This document shows, one piece after another, positions 5,476-6,211 of a stretch of DNA of 6,211 nt. Position numbers and translations under genes: made by a program. The notes under the pieces are model-generated. The model was not told the DNA's origin. It made no database searches and was given only the letters and a program-made list of their open reading frames with translations. How positions within the stretch are numbered: position 1 is the stretch's first letter; every line of letters starts with the position of its first letter. This DNA comes from Chloroflexota bacterium (GTDB taxonomy: Bacteria; Chloroflexota; Dehalococcoidia; SM23-28-2; RBG-16-64-32), in assembly GCA_016190405.1 (NCBI GenBank), contig JACPQO010000016.1, forward strand, positions 1-6,211. Reading direction: 5' to 3'.

Positions 5476-5519
5476 GGGGCCTTCAGCCCCGACATTGTGC
5501 GAGGGCTGAAGGCCCTCGC
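5476..5519. repeat. Inverted pair of CTTCAG-centred hairpins
   Basis: GGGCCTTCAGCCC (5477-5489) and GGGCTGAAGGCCC (5503-5515) are exact reverse complements separated by 13 bases, so they could form one 13-bp stem. Each can also fold alone: GGGGC/GCCCC around CTTCA at 5476-5490, and GCGAGGGC/GCCCTCGC around TGAAG at 5499-5519. The core CTTCAG with flanking CCCCGACA matches the 37-bp units upstream, so these look like diverged members of the same family in opposite orientations. Confidence 0.7.
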
Positions 5520-5550
5520 CAGCGGGTCGGTTGGGTGGTGAGGGGCGTAG

Positions 5551-5573
5551 AGACGCCCCGTCGGGGCGTCTTT
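5551..5573 (+). terminator. Terminator-like hairpin before the alpha/beta hydrolase gene
   Basis: AGACGCCCC (5551-5559) pairs perfectly with GGGGCGTCT (5563-5571) around a GTC loop, followed by a short T-rich stretch (TT, then GCTACTTT). A third arm, GGGGCGT at 5542-5548, can pair with ACGCCCC instead, giving an alternative fold. It is placed to end transcripts from the amidotransferase gene and shield the next gene. The T-tract is weak, and the sequence may equally be another intergenic palindrome. Confidence 0.5.
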
Positions 5574-5637
5574 GCTACTTTCCGTCGCCCTACACAGATG
5601 CTATCCTTGCCCTAGCCTCTCGCCCACGGGGAAAGCC

Positions 5638-6211
5638 ATGGAACAACAGATCCGCTTCTGCACCACCTCCGATGGCGTCACCATCGCCTACAGCGTCGCG
5701 GGCGAAGGAGCGCCCCTGCTGATGACTCCCGGCTGGGTAACCCATCTGGAGCTCGATATGGCTTTGCCCCGTGAGCACTCGTGGCTGGACGCCATGGTGG
5801 CTGGCGAGCGTCAGTTGGTGCGCTACGACGGCCGCGGCACCGGCCTCTCGGACCGCGAGGTGGAGGACGTTTCGTTAGCCGCCAGAGTACGGGACCTGGA
5901 GGCCGTCGTCGACAGCCTGGGCCTGGATCCTTTCGTCCTGTCCGGCTGGTCCATGGGCGGGCCCCCGGCCATCGTCTACGCCGCCCAGCACCCCGAGCGG
6001 GTGTCCCACCTCATCCTCTACGCCTCCTTCGCCCGCTCCTTCGGCCGCGGGCGCGAAGAGGTCTGCCGGGCCCTCCTGGCCCTCATGCGCGCCGAGTGGT
6101 CCGTGGGCTCCAAGACCGTCGTCGAGTTCACCAGCCCCGACCTGGACAAGGAGCTCGCCGACTTGACCGCCCAGTACTTTCGGCAGTGCGCCCGCGTGGA
6201 CGTGGCCGCCG
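5638..6211 (+). CDS. Alpha/beta hydrolase-fold protein, N-terminal part (runs off window end)
   Basis: The first 191 residues of an alpha/beta hydrolase are present and the frame is open to the window end. It opens MEQQIRFCTTSDGVTIAYSVAGEG, continues with the conserved RYDGRGTGLSD loop (62-72) and reaches the nucleophile elbow G103-W-S105-M-G107 with the presumed catalytic Ser105, then YAAQHPERVSHLILYAS (114-130). The catalytic Asp and His would lie beyond the window or in its last part. This N-terminus (IRFCTTSDGV.IAY) is the form seen in hydrolases that are often fused to adenylate cyclase or LuxR-type output domains in Chloroflexota and Actinomycetota, so a C-terminal signalling domain is possible but not visible. 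ATG 5638 is preceded by GGGGAAAG at 5628-5635. The substrate is unknown. Confidence 0.9.
   Translation, partial: MEQQIRFCTTSDGVTIAYSVAGEGAPLLMTPGWVTHLELDMALPREHSWLDAMVAGERQLVRYDGRGTGLSDREVEDVSLAARVRDLEAVVDSLGLDPFVLSGWSMGGPPAIVYAAQHPERVSHLILYASFARSFGRGREEVCRALLALMRAEWSVGSKTVVEFTSPDLDKELADLTAQYFRQCARVDVAA

Larger units (their letters stand above)
5340..5637. other. Gene-free spacer filled with palindromes
   Basis: These ~300 bases between the amidotransferase stop and the alpha/beta hydrolase start hold no gene I can support. They contain the tandem 37-bp units (to 5410), a small hairpin CCCTC/GAGGG (5446-5450 with 5454-5458), an inverted pair of CTTCAG-type hairpins (5476-5519) and a terminator-like hairpin (5551-5573). 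A weak promoter-like TATCCT lies at 5602-5607, without a good -35. GGGGAAAG at 5628-5635 is a plausible ribosome binding site for the gene at 5638. Confidence 0.6.

Noticed and set aside
5337..5519. CRISPR array
   Set aside because: There are only two adjacent units with no spacers between them, and the other hairpins are diverged and inverted; no cas gene is present.
5531..5722. Short plus-strand open frame across the terminator and hydrolase start
   Set aside because: It runs through a hairpin and overlaps the hydrolase gene in another frame, with no family resemblance.

Overview
This 6.2 kb window is GC-rich, and every gene I can support lies on the + strand. It looks like a bacterial chromosome, and I infer a member of the Chloroflexota (Dehalococcoidia-like lineage). 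The grounds are the high GC, a secreted protein built on 'GWNLVSLPL'-type repeats, an alpha/beta hydrolase that opens like those fused to signalling domains in that phylum, and small CTTCAG-centred palindromes between genes. This assignment comes from recall of typical proteins, not from a marker gene.

Bases 1-1890 hold an ABC-2 exporter pair: the C-terminal end of the ATPase (cut by the window edge) and its membrane permease. A complete type II toxin-antitoxin module sits between them: a Phd/YefM-family antitoxin and a PIN-domain (VapC-like) toxin. The module has its own palindromic operator candidate upstream. Its toxin stop codon overlaps the permease start (ATGA), so permease translation is probably coupled to the toxin. 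A 10-bp inverted repeat straddles the permease stop.

Bases 1891-4560 hold a short degenerate spacer, a promoter candidate and a large secreted protein of 818 residues. This protein has a signal peptide, two tandem GWN-type repeats, a zinc-metalloprotease motif (HEFMH plus a downstream Glu) and a C-terminal beta-sandwich-like region. Bases 4671-5339 encode a class I glutamine-amidotransferase-like hydrolase (peptidase C26 / PuuD family) with an intact Cys-His-Glu triad, apparently expressed from a leaderless or near-leaderless promoter.

Bases 5337-5573 are a cluster of palindromes: a 37-bp tandem duplication that supplies the amidotransferase stop codon, two further CTTCAG-centred hairpins in opposite orientation, and a terminator-like hairpin. 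From 5638 to the window end runs the N-terminal part of an alpha/beta hydrolase. I see no RNA gene, no CRISPR array, no complete mobile element and no clearly novel multi-gene system. The most interesting points are the toxin-antitoxin module wedged into the transporter operon and the palindrome cluster.
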